In this document: piece by piece, positions 22,399-35,972 of the stretch
Position numbering within the stretch: position 1 is the stretch's first letter
How the letters are laid out: each line of letters begins with the position of its first letter
Assembly: GCF_001039355.2 (NCBI RefSeq)
Contig: NW_019774847.1
Coordinates: 1,132,956 to 1,196,955, forward strand
Direction of reading: 5' to 3'
DNA length: 64,000 nucleotides
DNA from: Lingula anatina
Lineage: Eukaryota; Brachiopoda; Lingulata; Lingulida; Lingulidae
Program-made: the position numbers and the translations under genes
The notes under the pieces: model-generated
What the model was told of the DNA's origin: nothing
Databases searched by the model: none
What the model saw: only the letters and a program-made list of their open reading frames with translations

Positions 22399-24423
22399 TT
22401 CACATCATTCTCAGGAAGATTGTTTTTGAATCACGTCTTTTTATGCATGTAGCGTATCTGTTGTTAATTCGTCTTGTAATTAAATTGTCAGGTGATTTTA
22501 GTACCTAATTTGTCAGCAACTCAAACTACTAATTCGTGCTCATGCAGGTCGCCAGATCTAAGTTTTTTTTTTATATTATTGTCGGAAACGCCTGGGGGCC
22601 GCCACGAGTAAAGCGCCACATTTCTGTTATGTATTTGTATGAATAATAATATTTTAAGAAGATATTTTCGTTATATTTAGTCAAATCTACCAGTACTGTA
22701 CATGTAGCACACGCTGCCACATTCATATGATGAATTCATTATTAGTTTTACTTTGCGTCTGTTTTATTTTGTTTTCGTCTGTATTTAATTATTTCGTTAA
22801 TTTTTCATTTAGTTTTCACCATACCATACCGTATAGCGTGAATAAACAATGTGAAAAGCTTCCCGATGTTATTTTGTACTTGTGATGTGAGACTTGCAAC
22901 TTAACATGATCCAACAATAAGAGTGTAAATAGAAAGGAAACCAAACCAAAGAACTTCGTCATCTTCTGCAATACAATTAATATAATGTGACATATATGAT
23001 AAGGCTCCAATAACAAATAAAATAAAATTGTCACCACAGTAAATTTCTAAAGAAAATGTGTACAATTAAAGGCACCATTTCACAGAAAATAATCCATAAC
23101 AAAGAAAAGCAAAGTTGTAACAACGGTTACTGTAAAAAGCTGCTAGGAATAAAAAATTACAACTTATTAAGTAAAGATAATTTTTAATGGTCTGAGCGGT
23201 ATTACACTTCATTAAATTTGTTATTATAATATAATATTATATAATATAATATAATATAATACAATGCAATATAATATAATATAATATAATATAATATAAT
23301 ATAATATAATATAATATAATATAATATGCAATCTATTTCATTGAAAGATGACCTGTATTTATCCTTGTAGATTATTCAAAAAAGTCAAAACAAAATGTCT
23401 GCTTTCAAATTATCACTGTAACATGATGTATAAAACTAAGGTATCCATGAGGTGGGAGATGGATTGATATAAATATAACTGTGAATTTAAAAACGTGATG
23501 CTCACAATAACAAATGTCTGTTTTCTGGCACAGTAAGTGTATTTTATAGGAACACAGTTAAAAACGTTTAAGTCATATGCACACATAAATAAAAAAATCT
23601 GTAATACATAAACATTTTAGCAGGGAATAAAGAATGTATCTTTGGCATGGGACTGAAGATGGGTCATTAAATTAACATATCTTAATAATTCACGTGGCAC
23701 AAATTAAGATCAACAAACTCAACATATGTAAGAGACTAGAGTATCTGTCATATATGCTCCCTTCTAAAACCTTTAAACAATGAACTTCACAAAACATTGT
23801 GCACTCTAAAGAAAAATATATAGTTGGCTGTGGACCTCAATTTCACTAGCAATCTTATCAAATTCAATAAAATATCATAAATAGTAGTTATTTAACACAA
23901 TTTTCCATACTGTAGCTTGATGTAGGCTTTCATCAGACTAAAGTTAACAAGCTAACCATAACATGTATTTCAACTTGTCTTCAATAATTTCTAAATAAGA
24001 CCCAACTATCAACAAGCTTATGAACATCTTGGCTCAATAAAATATTTTTACAGAACTTAACAAAAGGAACAAAGATCTACCCTCTCTGCTTGGTGAGATT
24101 TTCCAAGAGATTCTCTGTTATCATCAGCAAAAGCAACCAGCAGGGGTTCATACAAACCTCAGTGTTGAAAAAAATAATAAAATAAGCAAAAAACAATAAA
24201 TCCACACTTAAATGTGGAGTAATCTGTAACAACTTACTATTAAAGAAAGTGCATCTTAATACATCATCCCTATCATATACGACCTGCATAGCATACCTTT
24301 CATTAGACATGGGATTACTGTAACAATAATTCAGGAGGCTGACAGAGAGAAAATGTATATTTATAGAGCAACATCTGGACATCTAGCATTACATACAAGA
24401 CAAACTGTCTTCATCTTTACCTT
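22399..24423. other. Intergenic, 3' flank of MCT-B
   Basis: AT-rich, no gene recognised. It contains the ATAAT-type microsatellite at 23225-23328. Confidence 0.5.
23225..23328. repeat. (ATAAT)n microsatellite
   Basis: Run of pentamer AT-rich repeats. Confidence 0.95.
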
Positions 24424-24429
24424 TTTATT
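24424..24429 (-). terminator. Candidate MCT-B poly(A) signal
   Basis: AATAAA on the minus strand, about 365 bases after the MCT-B stop codon. Other candidates exist. Confidence 0.3.
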
Positions 24430-24792
24430 ACATCTAAAAGTAGTTTCAGTTAAACTTGAATTAAGTTTTGTGTGAAAATTATGTGTCATATTGATAATGA
24501 AATAATTACCACCAGTATGCAACTAAAATTCAATGTACTTTAACTTAAACATTTTAAAATGTTAATGGATCAATAAAATACAGTAATCAAAAATTTAAAA
24601 AAATCATTTATATGTTGTATACATTCCTATTGGTATGTAATAGATATCCTTTAGTTAAATAAGTCATATCATCATGGTGAAATATCTGCAAGTATTTATA
24701 CAGGAGAAATCCTTGCTGAGAATCTTACTTGAGATAAAATACAATAATTGTTTTACCAATCACACAAAACACCATGATTAACAAAACGCTTT

Positions 24793-25001
24793 TTAAGTCT
24801 CTACCAAGTTTCCATTCAATTTTTGTGTACACGTCTGGTCAGTTTGCACCAGGTCTGATGTCCCTGCTGCCAGTTGTTCTTTCTTCACTTCATATTTCCT
24901 GGCTACTGGCTCCAGACACAAGATGGTGGAGGCAGTTACCATGGAGATTCCACAGATACGGAAAAGCCAGCTGTAAGACCCTGTAGTATCAGCCACCCAG
25001 C
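24793..25001 (-). CDS. MCT-B last exon
   Basis: It reads GWVADTTGSYSWLFRICGIS and then a hydrophobic stretch, followed by a polar cytosolic tail ending NLVET and a stop. Counterpart of MCT-A exon 5. Acceptor AATATAG; phase fits. Confidence 0.85.
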
Positions 25002-28000
25002 CTATATTAACATAAGAAATAAATATAACAACTGCACAATATTTCATTTCATTTTGCTCTGAAATTTTTAATAAGGACAAATTCATAAAAAAATGTCTGA
25101 AATATTTACTGCTTTCTTACACTAAAACAGGTCACTGCCTGAGCCACGCCAGAGTTCCTCATTGAAAGTTGGTGGATTTTAAATTAAAGAGAATGTAAAT
25201 TTGTTCCTCCTTCCCCCTCTCTGTCCCTCTCAGCATAGCATATGCACAAACCCTAACTTTAAAGGAAAAGAGTCAGACGTACCTAAAAAAGGTGGGGATC
25301 CTACGGTAGATATAGTAGTCCCCAGGAGCAGCAAACCCATGGAGTAGGCCAACCTCTCCAGTCCTAGGACTTCTACTAAAGTGACAGCTATCACAGCGAT
25401 GAAAGCCCCGCCAAACAGACCCNGTTGTCTTTATATCCTCAGTTATCACAATGGTGCTGTCACAACACACTCTCCATATTCTCACAACACATTCATATCA
25501 CTGTTGTCTTTATATCCTCAGTTATCACAATGGTGCTGTCACAACACACTCTCCATATTCTCACAACACATTCATATCACTGTTGTCTTTATATCCTCAG
25601 TTATCACAATGGTGCTGTCACAACACACTCTCCATATTCTCACAACACATTCATATCACTGTTGTCTTTATATCCTCAGTTATCACAATGGTGCTGTCAC
25701 AACACACTCTCCATATTCTCACAACACATTCATATCACTGTTGTCTTTATATCCTCAGTTATCACAATGGTGCTGTCACAACACACTCTCCATATTCTCA
25801 CAACACATTCATATCACTGTTGTCTTTATATCCTCAGTTATCACAATGGTGCTGTCACAACACACTCTCCATATTCTCACAACACATTCATATCACTGTT
25901 GTCTTTATATCCTCAGTTATCACAATGGTGCTGTCACAACACACTCTCCATATTCTCACAACACATTCATATCACTGTTGTCTTTATATCCTCAGTTATC
26001 ACAATGGTGCTGTCACAACACACTCTCCATATTCTCACAACACATTCATATCACTGTTGTCTTTATATCCTCAGTTATCACAATGGTGCTGTCACAACAC
26101 ACTCTCCATATTCTCACAACACATTCATATCACTGTTGTCTTTATATCCTCAGTTATCACAATGGTGCTGTCACAACACACTCTCCATATTCTCACAACA
26201 CATTCATATCACTGTTGTCTTTATATCCTCAGTTATCACAATGGTGCTGTCACAACACACTCTCCATATTCTCACAACACATTCATATCACTGTTGTCTT
26301 TATATCCTCAGTTATCACAATGGTGCTGTCACAACACACTCTCCATATTCTCACAACACATTCATATCACTGTTGTCTTTATATCCTCAGTTATCACAAT
26401 GGTGCTGTCACAACACACTCTCCATATTCTCACAACACATTCATATCACTGTTGTCTTTATATCCTCAGTTATCACAATGGTGCTGTCACAACACACTCT
26501 CCATATTCTCACAACACATTCATATCACTGTTGTCTTTATATCCTCAGTTATCACAATGGTGCTGTCACAACACACTCTCCATATTCTCACAACACATTC
26601 ATATCACTGTTGTCTTTATATCCTCAGTTATCACAATGGTGCTGTCACAACACACTCTCCATATTCTCACAACACATTCATATCACTGTTGTCTTTATAT
26701 CCTCAGTTATCACAATGGTGCTGTCACAACACACTCTCCATATTCTCACAACACATTCATATCACTGTTGTCTTTATATCCTCAGTTATCACAATGGTGC
26801 TGTCACAACACACTCTCCATATTCTCACAACACATTCATATCACTGTTGTCTTTATATCCTCAGTTATCACAATGGTGCTGTCACAACACACTCTCCATA
26901 TTCTCACAACACATTCATATCACTGTTGTCTTTATATCCTCAGTTATCACAATGGTGCTGTCACAACACACTCTCCATATTCTCACAACACATTCATATC
27001 ACTGTTGTCTTTATATCCTCAGTTATCACAATGGTGCTGTCACAACACACTCTCCATATTCTCACAACACATTCATATCACTGTTGTCTTTATATCCTCA
27101 GTTATCACAATGGTGCTGTCACAACACACTCTCCATATTCTCACAACACATTCATATCACTGTTGTCTTTATATCCTCAGTTATCACAATGGTGCTGTCA
27201 CAACACACTCTCCATATTCTCACAACACATTCATATCACTGTTGTCTTTATATCCTCAGTTATCACAATGGTGCTGTCACAACACACTCTCCATATTCTC
27301 ACAACACATTCATATCACTGTTGTCTTTATATCCTCAGTTATCACAATGGTGCTGTCACAACACACTCTCCATATTCTCACAACACATTCATATCACTGT
27401 TGTCTTTATATCCTCAGTTATCACAATGGTGCTGTCACAACACACTCTCCATATTCTCACAACACATTCATATCACTGTTGTCTTTATATCCTCAGTTAT
27501 CACAATGGTGCTGTCACAACACACTCTCCATATTCTCACAACACATTCATATCACTGTTGTCTTTATATCCTCAGTTATCACAATGGTGCTGTCACAACA
27601 CACTCTCCATATTCTCACAACACATTCATATCACTGTTGTCTTTATATCCTCAGTTATCACAATGGTGCTGTCACAACACACTCTCCATATTCTCACAAC
27701 ACATTCATATCACTGTTGTCTTTATATCCTCAGTTATCACAATGGTGCTGTCACAACACACTCTCCATATTCTCACAACACATTCATATCACTGTTGTCT
27801 TTATATCCTCAGTTATCACAATGGTGCTGTCACAACACACTCTCCATATTCTCACAACACATTCATATCACTGTTGTCTTTATATCCTCAGTTATCACAA
27901 TGGTGCTGTCACAACACACTCTCCATATTCTCACAACACATTCATATCACTGTTGTCTTTATATCCTCAGTTATCACAATGGTGCTGTCACAACACACTC

Positions 28001-30766
28001 TCCATATTCTCACAACACATTCATATCACTGTTGTCTTTATATCCTCAGTTATCACAATGGTGCTGTCACAACACACTCTCCATATTCTCACAACACATT
28101 CATATCACTGTTGTCTTTATATCCTCAGTTATCACAATGGTGCTGTCACAACACACTCTCCATATTCTCACAACACATTCATATCACTGTTGTCTTTATA
28201 TCCTCAGTTATCACAATGGTGCTGTCACAACACACTCTCCATATTCTCACAACACATTCATATCACTGTTGTCTTTATATCCTCAGTTATCACAATGGTG
28301 CTGTCACAACACACTCTCCATATTCTCACAACACATTCATATCACTGTTGTCTTTATATCCTCAGTTATCACAATGGTGCTGTCACAACACACTCTCCAT
28401 ATTCTCACAACACATTCATATCACTGTTGTCTTTATATCCTCAGTTATCACAATGGTGCTGTCACAACACACTCTCCATATTCTCACAACACATTCATAT
28501 CACTGTTGTCTTTATATCCTCAGTTATCACAATGGTGCTGTCACAACACACTCTCCATATTCTCACAACACATTCATATCACTGTTGTCTTTATATCCTC
28601 AGTTATCACAATGGTGCTGTCACAACACACTCTCCATATTCTCACAACACATTCATATCACTGTTGTCTTTATATCCTCAGTTATCACAATGGTGCTGTC
28701 ACAACACACTCTCCATATTCTCACAACACATTCATATCACTGTTGTCTTTATATCCTCAGTTATCACAATGGTGCTGTCACAACACACTCTCCATATTCT
28801 CACAACACATTCATATCACTGTTGTCTTTATATCCTCAGTTATCACAATGGTGCTGTCACAACACACTCTCCATATTCTCACAACACATTCATATCACTG
28901 TTGTCTTTATATCCTCAGTTATCACAATGGTGCTGTCACAACACACTCTCCATATTCTCACAACACATTCATATCACTGTTGTCTTTATATCCTCAGTTA
29001 TCACAATGGTGCTGTCACAACACACTCTCCATATTCTCACAACACATTCATATCACTGTTGTCTTTATATCCTCAGTTATCACAATGGTGCTGTCACAAC
29101 ACACTCTCCATATTCTCACAACACATTCATATCACTGTTGTCTTTATATCCTCAGTTATCACAATGGTGCTGTCACAACACACTCTCCATATTCTCACAA
29201 CACATTCATATCACTGTTGTCTTTATATCCTCAGTTATCACAATGGTGCTGTCACAACACACTCTCCATATTCTCACAACACATTCATATCACTGTTGTC
29301 TTTATATCCTCAGTTATCACAATGGTGCTGTCACAACACACTCTCCATATTCTCACAACACATTCATATCACTGTTGTCTTTATATCCTCAGTTATCACA
29401 ATGGTGCTGTCACAACACACTCTCCATATTCTCACAACACATTCATATCACTGTTGTCTTTATATCCTCAGTTATCACAATGGTGCTGTCACAACACACT
29501 CTCCATATTCTCACAACACATTCATATCACTGTTGTCTTTATATCCTCAGTTATCACAATGGTGCTGTCACAACACACTCTCCATATTCTCACAACACAT
29601 TCATATCACTGTTGTCTTTATATCCTCAGTTATCACAATGGTGCTGTCACAACACACTCTCCATATTCTCACAACACATTCATATCACTGTTGTCTTTAT
29701 ATCCTCAGTTATCACAATGGTGCTGTCACAACACACTCTCCATATTCTCACAACACATTCATATCACTGTTGTCTTTATATCCTCAGTTATCACAATGGT
29801 GCTGTCACAACACACTCTCCATATTCTCACAACACATTCATATCACTGTTGTCTTTATATCCTCAGTTATCACAATGGTGCTGTCACAACACACTCTCCA
29901 TATTCTCACAACACATTCATATCACTGTTGTCTTTATATCCTCAGTTATCACAATGGTGCTGTCACAACACACTCTCCATATTCTCACAACACATTCATA
30001 TCACTGTTGTCTTTACATCCTCAGTTATCACAATGGTGCTGTCACAACACACTCTCCATATTCTCACAACACATTCATATCACTGTTGTCTTTATATCCT
30101 CAGTTATCACAATGGTGCTGTCACAACACACATATTCTCACAACACATTCATCCGGCTGCTGTTTTTACATAACTTACTCAACAGACACATGAGTCCCCC
30201 CAGAACAGCTGGGATCCATGCAGTCAGGGCATTACTGGTCTCAAAGGTAGTCAGAATCTCTACAAACAGGATTCCTAGGGACTTGAAAGAACCAACCACA
30301 AATATGTGCATAACAAAACAACCTGAAAGTAGCAGGGAAATATAGGGATGAGTTATCCTCTTACTAAACAGTATTTAAATATACTGAAATGTGTTTGTGC
30401 AAAATTTTGATTTTTTTTCTAGATACCCTCTGTTACCTAAAGCTGTCATCCAGGCCCATCCCTTGTCAACAGGTAGTGTGTGTGTGTGTGTATGTGTGCG
30501 TGTATGTGTGTGCACATGTGTGTGTGTGTGTGTGTGTGCACGCGCACGCGTGTGTGTGGACATAACATGTTACCTAAAACTGTCATCCAGGCCCATCCCT
30601 TGTCAACAGGTAGTGTGTGTGTGTGTGTGTTTGGACATAACATGTTACCTAACACTGTCATTCAGGCCCATCCCTTGTCAACAGGTAGTGCGTGTGTGTG
30701 TGTGTGTGTGTGCGGACATAACATGTTACCTAACACTGTCATCCAGGCCCATCCCTTGTCAACAGG

Positions 30767-30800
<34 letters not shown>

Positions 30801-30953
30801 ACATAACATGTTACCTAACACTGTCATCCAGGCCCATCCCTTGTCAACAGGTAGTGTGTGTGTGTGTGTGTTTGGACATAACATGTTACCTAACACTGTC
30901 ATCCAGGCCCATCCCTTATCAACAGGTAGGTGTGAAGCTGAACCACCATCCAT
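24793..30953 (-). CDS. SLC16-family transporter MCT-B, middle exons missing
   Basis: SLC16 proteins are 12-helix major-facilitator transporters of the plasma membrane that carry monocarboxylates or related solutes. Four coding exons are found: 30890-30953, 30179-30322, about 25283-25421 and 24793-25001. They encode helices 1-2 and the last two helix regions. The family signature (D/E)GGWGW reads DKGWAW here. The equivalents of MCT-A exons 2 and 3 (helices 3-10 and the central loop) are absent. A 4.7 kb 79 bp-repeat array and a single N at 25423 occupy that place. Either the exons were lost or the assembly skips them. Confidence 0.8.
25283..25421 (-). CDS. MCT-B penultimate exon
   Basis: It reads LFGGAFIAVIAVTLVEVLGL, ERLAYSMGLLLLGTTIST and SPPFLG, the direct counterpart of MCT-A exon 4. 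Donor GTACGT. The 5' border is uncertain because an N at 25423 and the 79 bp array abut it. Confidence 0.8.
25424..30140. repeat. 79 bp satellite array, about 60 copies
   Basis: Head-to-tail units of exactly 79 bp, virtually identical; the few changes are near the 30 kb end. Because 79 is not a multiple of 3 and the unit lacks plus-strand stops, three giant plus-strand ORFs (up to 1654 codons) appear; they are artefacts of the repeat. The array lies between MCT-B exons where coding exons are expected. Confidence 0.97.
30179..30322 (-). CDS. MCT-B exon 2
   Basis: 144 bp, reading CFVMHIFVVGSFKSLGILFV and TSNALTAWIPAVLGGLMCL. It matches helix 1-2 of SLC16 proteins (FG.F..E....F......AWI). Acceptor TTTCAG, donor GTAAGT; phase fits exon 1. 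Confidence 0.82.
30421..30940 (-). repeat. Tandem copies of MCT-B exon 1 donor region with (TG)n
   Basis: Six copies of a segment holding the end of exon 1 (GTTGACAAGGGATGGGCCTG and on) and its GTAACA donor, separated by variable TG/CA runs. The copy at 30890-30935 is the exon that carries the ATG. The others lie in the intron. Confidence 0.9.
30890..30953 (-). CDS. MCT-B exon 1 (start codon)
   Basis: ATG at 30953 begins MDGGSASHLPVDKGWAWMTV. An acceptor ATTTCAG lies just upstream. Donor GTAACA follows at 30889; phase 1. Downstream are five partial copies of the exon end plus donor, separated by TG runs. Confidence 0.75.
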
Positions 30954-30999
30954 CTTGATCTACTTCCTGGCTGAAATGAACAAATGTATTCATTGACAC

Positions 31000-32330
31000 T
31001 GTGCTAGTTGAAATAGTATGATACCAGTAATATGCCTATGAACTGAATGCACCTAATGCCAACATTCCCTGGTTTGCATTCATTAACTTTCTTAGGGCGT
31101 TTGACAGTTTTATTAATTCTCCATTTAAATGTTAATTCCATCACTTAACTCAGATAGGTAAACAGGTAAGTCCTCATTTAATAGAATTTATTACCTAACA
31201 TTGCTATGTGTTACTGTGCTTGAGGTAGTTTAATAGTCACCCGAGACCTGGGGAGTGTGCACTTAATGTCTGACCCTAGAGAAGAGGTAATGCCATTCTT
31301 AAATTAATTCACAACAACTGAAATAATGGACATCTGCATGTAGAATCACAGAAGTACAGATGTCTAGGTCTACTAGTAAATGCTACTGTTCCAACCATCT
31401 TTTTCAACTCCTTTTAAGTTTAGGTGAAAAACGGATTCATATCAATATTATGTAATATGTAAACAATATCATATAAATAAATATGCACCCTACCCTTGCT
31501 CTGATCTTGATATAAACACTTTCACTGCCAGATATACTAGAGGTGACCAGAACCAAACATATATATCCACTTTGTAATTTTACTTTATGGGGAAATTAAC
31601 AAAGCACCAGGATAAAAAATAACCTATATTTCCTTACTTGATGAAGATTGTCAACTTGCTTAAAGCTATTATGTACAAGGAAGAGATGAGACTCATGTCC
31701 TCTGTCACATACAGGGGTATAGGTAGAGGGAAGAAAGCCGGTTTGGGCTGATGTAATCATATGATAAAATGTCAGGTATAAAAAATGCATTTGTATATAA
31801 TGTAGCAGCATCAGGACTTAACAGGTGTCAGTGCTGGTAGTACGCAGGAGTGCAAACCTTTTACTTTTTTTACTAAGATCTAAATATAAAACAATGTATT
31901 CGTAAACGTTTGCCCATATGCACTAGTATATCATATGCACAGTAGAATTCAGGAAGATATATAGTACACACTACACTGTTATTAAACAAACTGCGATTTA
32001 TTGGCTGTTTTCTTCATTAGACAGTATTAAAACAATACAAGAGCTACGCGCGCCAGCATGAAACTGTACGGCTAAATTCCCATTATATAATGTCTTACCT
32101 GTACTAGACAAAGAATCACTGTGAATTAAACGTACATTCTTGTACTCTACATATGTACACAGATCTATTACTGCTCTTGTTCGTCTTTCATTCTAAGAAT
32201 CAGGTTATGTAAAACGATAAACACAGTACTGTTCATGCCAAATTATACAACATTTACCTCTGTTTTGGCTCAAGTTCCCAAACACGTGTACTTTGTTGAT
32301 GGGTGTTGGAGATAAAGCGAAACTGCCCCT
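31000..32330. other. MCT-B 5' region, nothing specific
   Basis: Probably MCT-B 5' UTR and intron. No coding exon is seen. Confidence 0.4.
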
Positions 32331-32339
32331 CTCATTTAT

Positions 32340-32450
32340 GAAGAGATAAAAGACGTGACGTCGAACTCCTTGAGGTGATAACCTCTGACCTCGCTTTCCG
32401 GAAGTCACGTGGGAAGAAACAGCTGATACTTGGAAAGCTGAGCGGCAAGT
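32340..32450. promoter_or_regulatory. Candidate shared promoter of the MCT-A/MCT-B pair
   Basis: The two SLC16 genes are head-to-head around this point. It holds TGACGTC (32356-32362), an ETS-type CCGGAAGT (32398-32405) and an E-box CACGTG (32406-32411) in a locally GC-rich block. ETS sites are common in animal bidirectional promoters. A GTAAAT donor-like site at about 32448 could end a first non-coding MCT-A exon. Confidence 0.4.
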
Positions 32451-35190
32451 AAATATTTCTTATAATTCTTAAGAAGTTTTATCTATATATTTAAATGGAA
32501 GTAGGGACGTTTCGATATGAGGAAGCAAGTAGATATTGTACATTGTTGAGAGACGAGCTTATGTCAGTTTTTCTCACTGCGTCCGTTGCTAACCATGCCA
32601 TGAAAATATGAGTGACACTGTCCTTTGTCATTACTGACCACAGAGGTCAATTTATATTTGCAATATCTGTAGAAGTGACAATAAGTCATATAATTATGGC
32701 CTGGCATATAACTTACCGTGTAAATTGAAAATACCATTAGAATGTAGATTTTGTAGCTCAAAATAAGGCTTAAATTTTTGTAGCTTTCCATACAATGAAA
32801 ATACATGTATAAGCACGATATGTTCTTTATTATACGGGGTGGGGTGGGGGGGGGGTATGTATGAATGAATACGTATGAATTTTAAGTACAGTGAAGTAAC
32901 ATATAACTTCTCCGCATTTTGCTCCATTGTATCTCGACATAGATTGTTCCAGATTCTAAGTAGATAAGCTTATTTGTTAAAAAAAGCTTTATTGATGTGC
33001 GTCTGTATCAGCAATATGAATGCGGGTTTTATAAATACCAGGTGCGCCCTTTTTTATTTAGGCGTTTTTTGCAACCTTGTCTCAACAAATAACATAATCA
33101 CATGAAGTAAGCAACAGAGAATTGTGTTCCCCTTCTGTGTATTGTATTTTCAGTTAAGGCATAAAGTTTTTTTTTATTTCCAATGTTTTATAGATATTCC
33201 CTTTTTTATTTCCTTGGAACATCTTTTAATTCCTTTTTTTTTCTATTTTGAATATAGGAGAAAAAATTGTGAGCATGCATTAAACTTGCTTATGAAGTTA
33301 TAGCTTCAGAATCTATAAATACTTGGCTGTAGTCTAATCCTATCTGAAGATACTGAGGCTCGTAGTAAACTGAAATACAGTAGTACACTGTTTGTACATG
33401 GTAATAATGTAATATGAATTCTGTGTTAGTGACTATTCTGGACCTGGGTGGTTTAAGGGATGTTAAGAACGTCATCTATTTTATTAAAGTTATTTCCATT
33501 TTGGCTATTCTTTTGCAATTGAATTTCTCTTTTCACCTATTTTTAAAGCATATATTTCCTAAATCTTTCAAGCTTGTTTTACTTGTTGCCCTATAATAAT
33601 ATACCCAGGATAAAGTGCTCATTGAAGATTCCCCCCAGGTGAGGTGCTACCATTGACCCCTATCCTTCAGATACCAGTCATGTGCCAGATATGCTGAGCC
33701 AGCATTAACATGTGCTTAACAATCAGCTGTCACTAATATCACATGTTTTACAGTCACAGGCACGGGCTCTAGTGAATTTATTACTAGTTTATTCCATTTC
33801 ATTTGTTTGTATCTCATATCATACCTAGGTACTTCGAAGCCTTAACCAACCAACTGCATGCATCCACCAAAAAAAAGTTATTGATAACAAAAGTTGAGTG
33901 GAATACCAAGTACTAGTACTGTATAGATACCTAAAGAGACACCAGCTGAAGTAGTTGGTCTACAGTAGTGCACTTAAGTTCAATGAAGGTCAAGAATTGG
34001 GAATGGCTGCCGCCAGTGTCAGTTACAGATGTGCAGAGATATATTTTTTTCTGTGAAAAACTCTTATTTGACAATTTTCTTGGGGTAAACAGAATTTTCT
34101 TCAACTACTAGTAACCAGTCTTTATCTAATCCTACCTTTCACACACTCCCCATAACAATCTATTATCTGGGAAAATAAAAATGTCATTGAAACATGCTTT
34201 TTTGTGAGTTTTTCAAATCTCAATATATATATATCCTTCCAAATTCACTCCTTGCACTGACCTGGTTGCACATGATTCAAAATTAAACTGTGTTTAAAAG
34301 ATAGTTGTCAGGAGATGATCATTTCAATTATCTTAGTGATATTAATTCATGTTATCTGTTGAAAATGATGAAAAAGTATTGCTTGTCAACAGAAAAGTTC
34401 AAAAAGAAGTAATTGTTATTGCACTTATTTAAAACTTTACTAGTACACTTGAAGTAGCACACCGTGCAGTAGCAGGTTTCATTGCATGTATTAACACAGT
34501 GAATGTCTGTAATATTTACTTCTTGTTATGGTGGTTGGAATTACTGTACTCATATCTAATTTTTAATTTTATAATGCTTTTACCATAATTGTAGTAGCTG
34601 TTTTGAGGAAGGGTCACTATTGCATGCTATGTAAAAAATATTCTTTCAGTGAGCTATATCAAACTGAAAAATACTAAATTACAGTATAAAACAAAGTAAG
34701 TGTTACTAGTAAGTTACAAGTTTTAAAATTAATGACAACTTTTAGACTGCTGCATCATTTTGAATTGGAAGTTTACTATATACAGGGCACACCATTAGTA
34801 CCTCCTCTTTGAGCTTTCAGCGGTCTGGCAATGAAATATAATGTGTGTAGAAATATTGGCCTACATAATTTCAGTAAAAGAAAATGTTGCTCTTTTTTCT
34901 AGTGAGTCGAAATGTTACAAAAAAAAAATTATTTAGAAAAAAAGATGAAAGTTTATTGCCTTTTAATAGCATTTTGTCATGCACACTTAAATGTTTTTTT
35001 TTTTCATCAAAGGAAAAGGATTTAAAAAACTGTTTGATTTTTTTGTCAACTTTTTCCTGGAGGTTCATATGGTTTATGTAAGTTGTAAAGCAAAAAATAC
35101 CACAATAGCTTAGATTAGCATATTGTATATATCCACTTTTGTGCATGTATTTAAGTAAGCCTTATGTGGAAACTAGCATTTGAGTCATCG
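32451..35190. other. Probable MCT-A 5' intron
   Basis: AT-rich; no coding exon or large repeat recognised. Confidence 0.4.
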
Positions 35191-35196
35191 TTGCAG

Positions 35197-35254
35197 GTGG
35201 CAGGGCCAGCGGAGAGGCTGATAGGTGACCTGAAGGGCTGGTGGAACAACGATA
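35197..35254 (+). other. Possible MCT-A 5' UTR exon
   Basis: Bounded by GTTGCAG and a GTAAGT donor and locally GC-rich. Non-coding by inspection. Confidence 0.3.
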
Positions 35255-35550
35255 GTAAGTACCAGATGGTATTTACACAGGAGGAAAAACATGTGACCTT
35301 TACTAAGACGGACTTCAGATAAAGAGCCTGGTCTAAATCTGTGTATGCTGTACATAAGATAGTGAGCACATGAGGCAAGCTGGACTGGGAGCTTAGAGTG
35401 TGTTCATAGTGAGAGAGTGGACCACAGGGTACTGTTGGCTCAAGGGCAGGGCTGTAGAAGATTGGGCAGACTGAACTGGCTGTTATAATAGCTGGCTATA
35501 CATATTAAGTAAATACAGCCGCTCAGTGACCAAGTTTTCCATATCTACAG

Positions 35551-35627
35551 GAGACTATGACTGGCCAGATACACACCTGATGTAACTAAGAACATCGATC
35601 TCTGGAAATATAGCTGCAACAATACAG
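35551..35627 (+). other. Possible MCT-A 5' UTR exon
   Basis: Bounded by TATCTACAG and a CAG|GTGAAT donor. Non-coding by inspection. Confidence 0.3.
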
Positions 35628-35972
35628 GTGAATATGTAACTTCAAAGTTTAATATGTTTTAGTACTCATTTATCTTGAACATGAAGTATTTTAATAATAT
35701 AAGATCAAGTTGTGATTTGCAGCCATAGAAACCTCACTTCTTAAAAAGTAACTGTAGAGAAAATTAAGAGAGAGAGAGAAAAAGAGTAGCAGCCGGTGAA
35801 GCAGCATGGTTTTTAATGTATGAATTTTTTTTCTCTTTATCCATGTCAAGAAAATTCACACACCAGACGTATTTGCCAAGCCACTGGATCAACTGGAAGA
35901 AGTTCTCAGCTCTCTATACACAGACCAGAACCACTGGTTACTACACTCCTCTCAACTGCTGAAACTTTCCAA

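Noticed and set aside
25381-30345. Three giant plus-strand ORFs (1580-1654 codons) with a repeating peptide
   Set aside because: They are the 79 bp satellite read in three frames; all three frames are open only because the unit lacks plus-strand stops. There is no protein family, no codon bias, and the real gene is on the other strand.
30375-30996. Cys/Val- and Thr/His-rich ORFs on both strands
   Set aside because: Translations of TG/CA runs; only the GWAWM part corresponds to MCT-B coding sequence.
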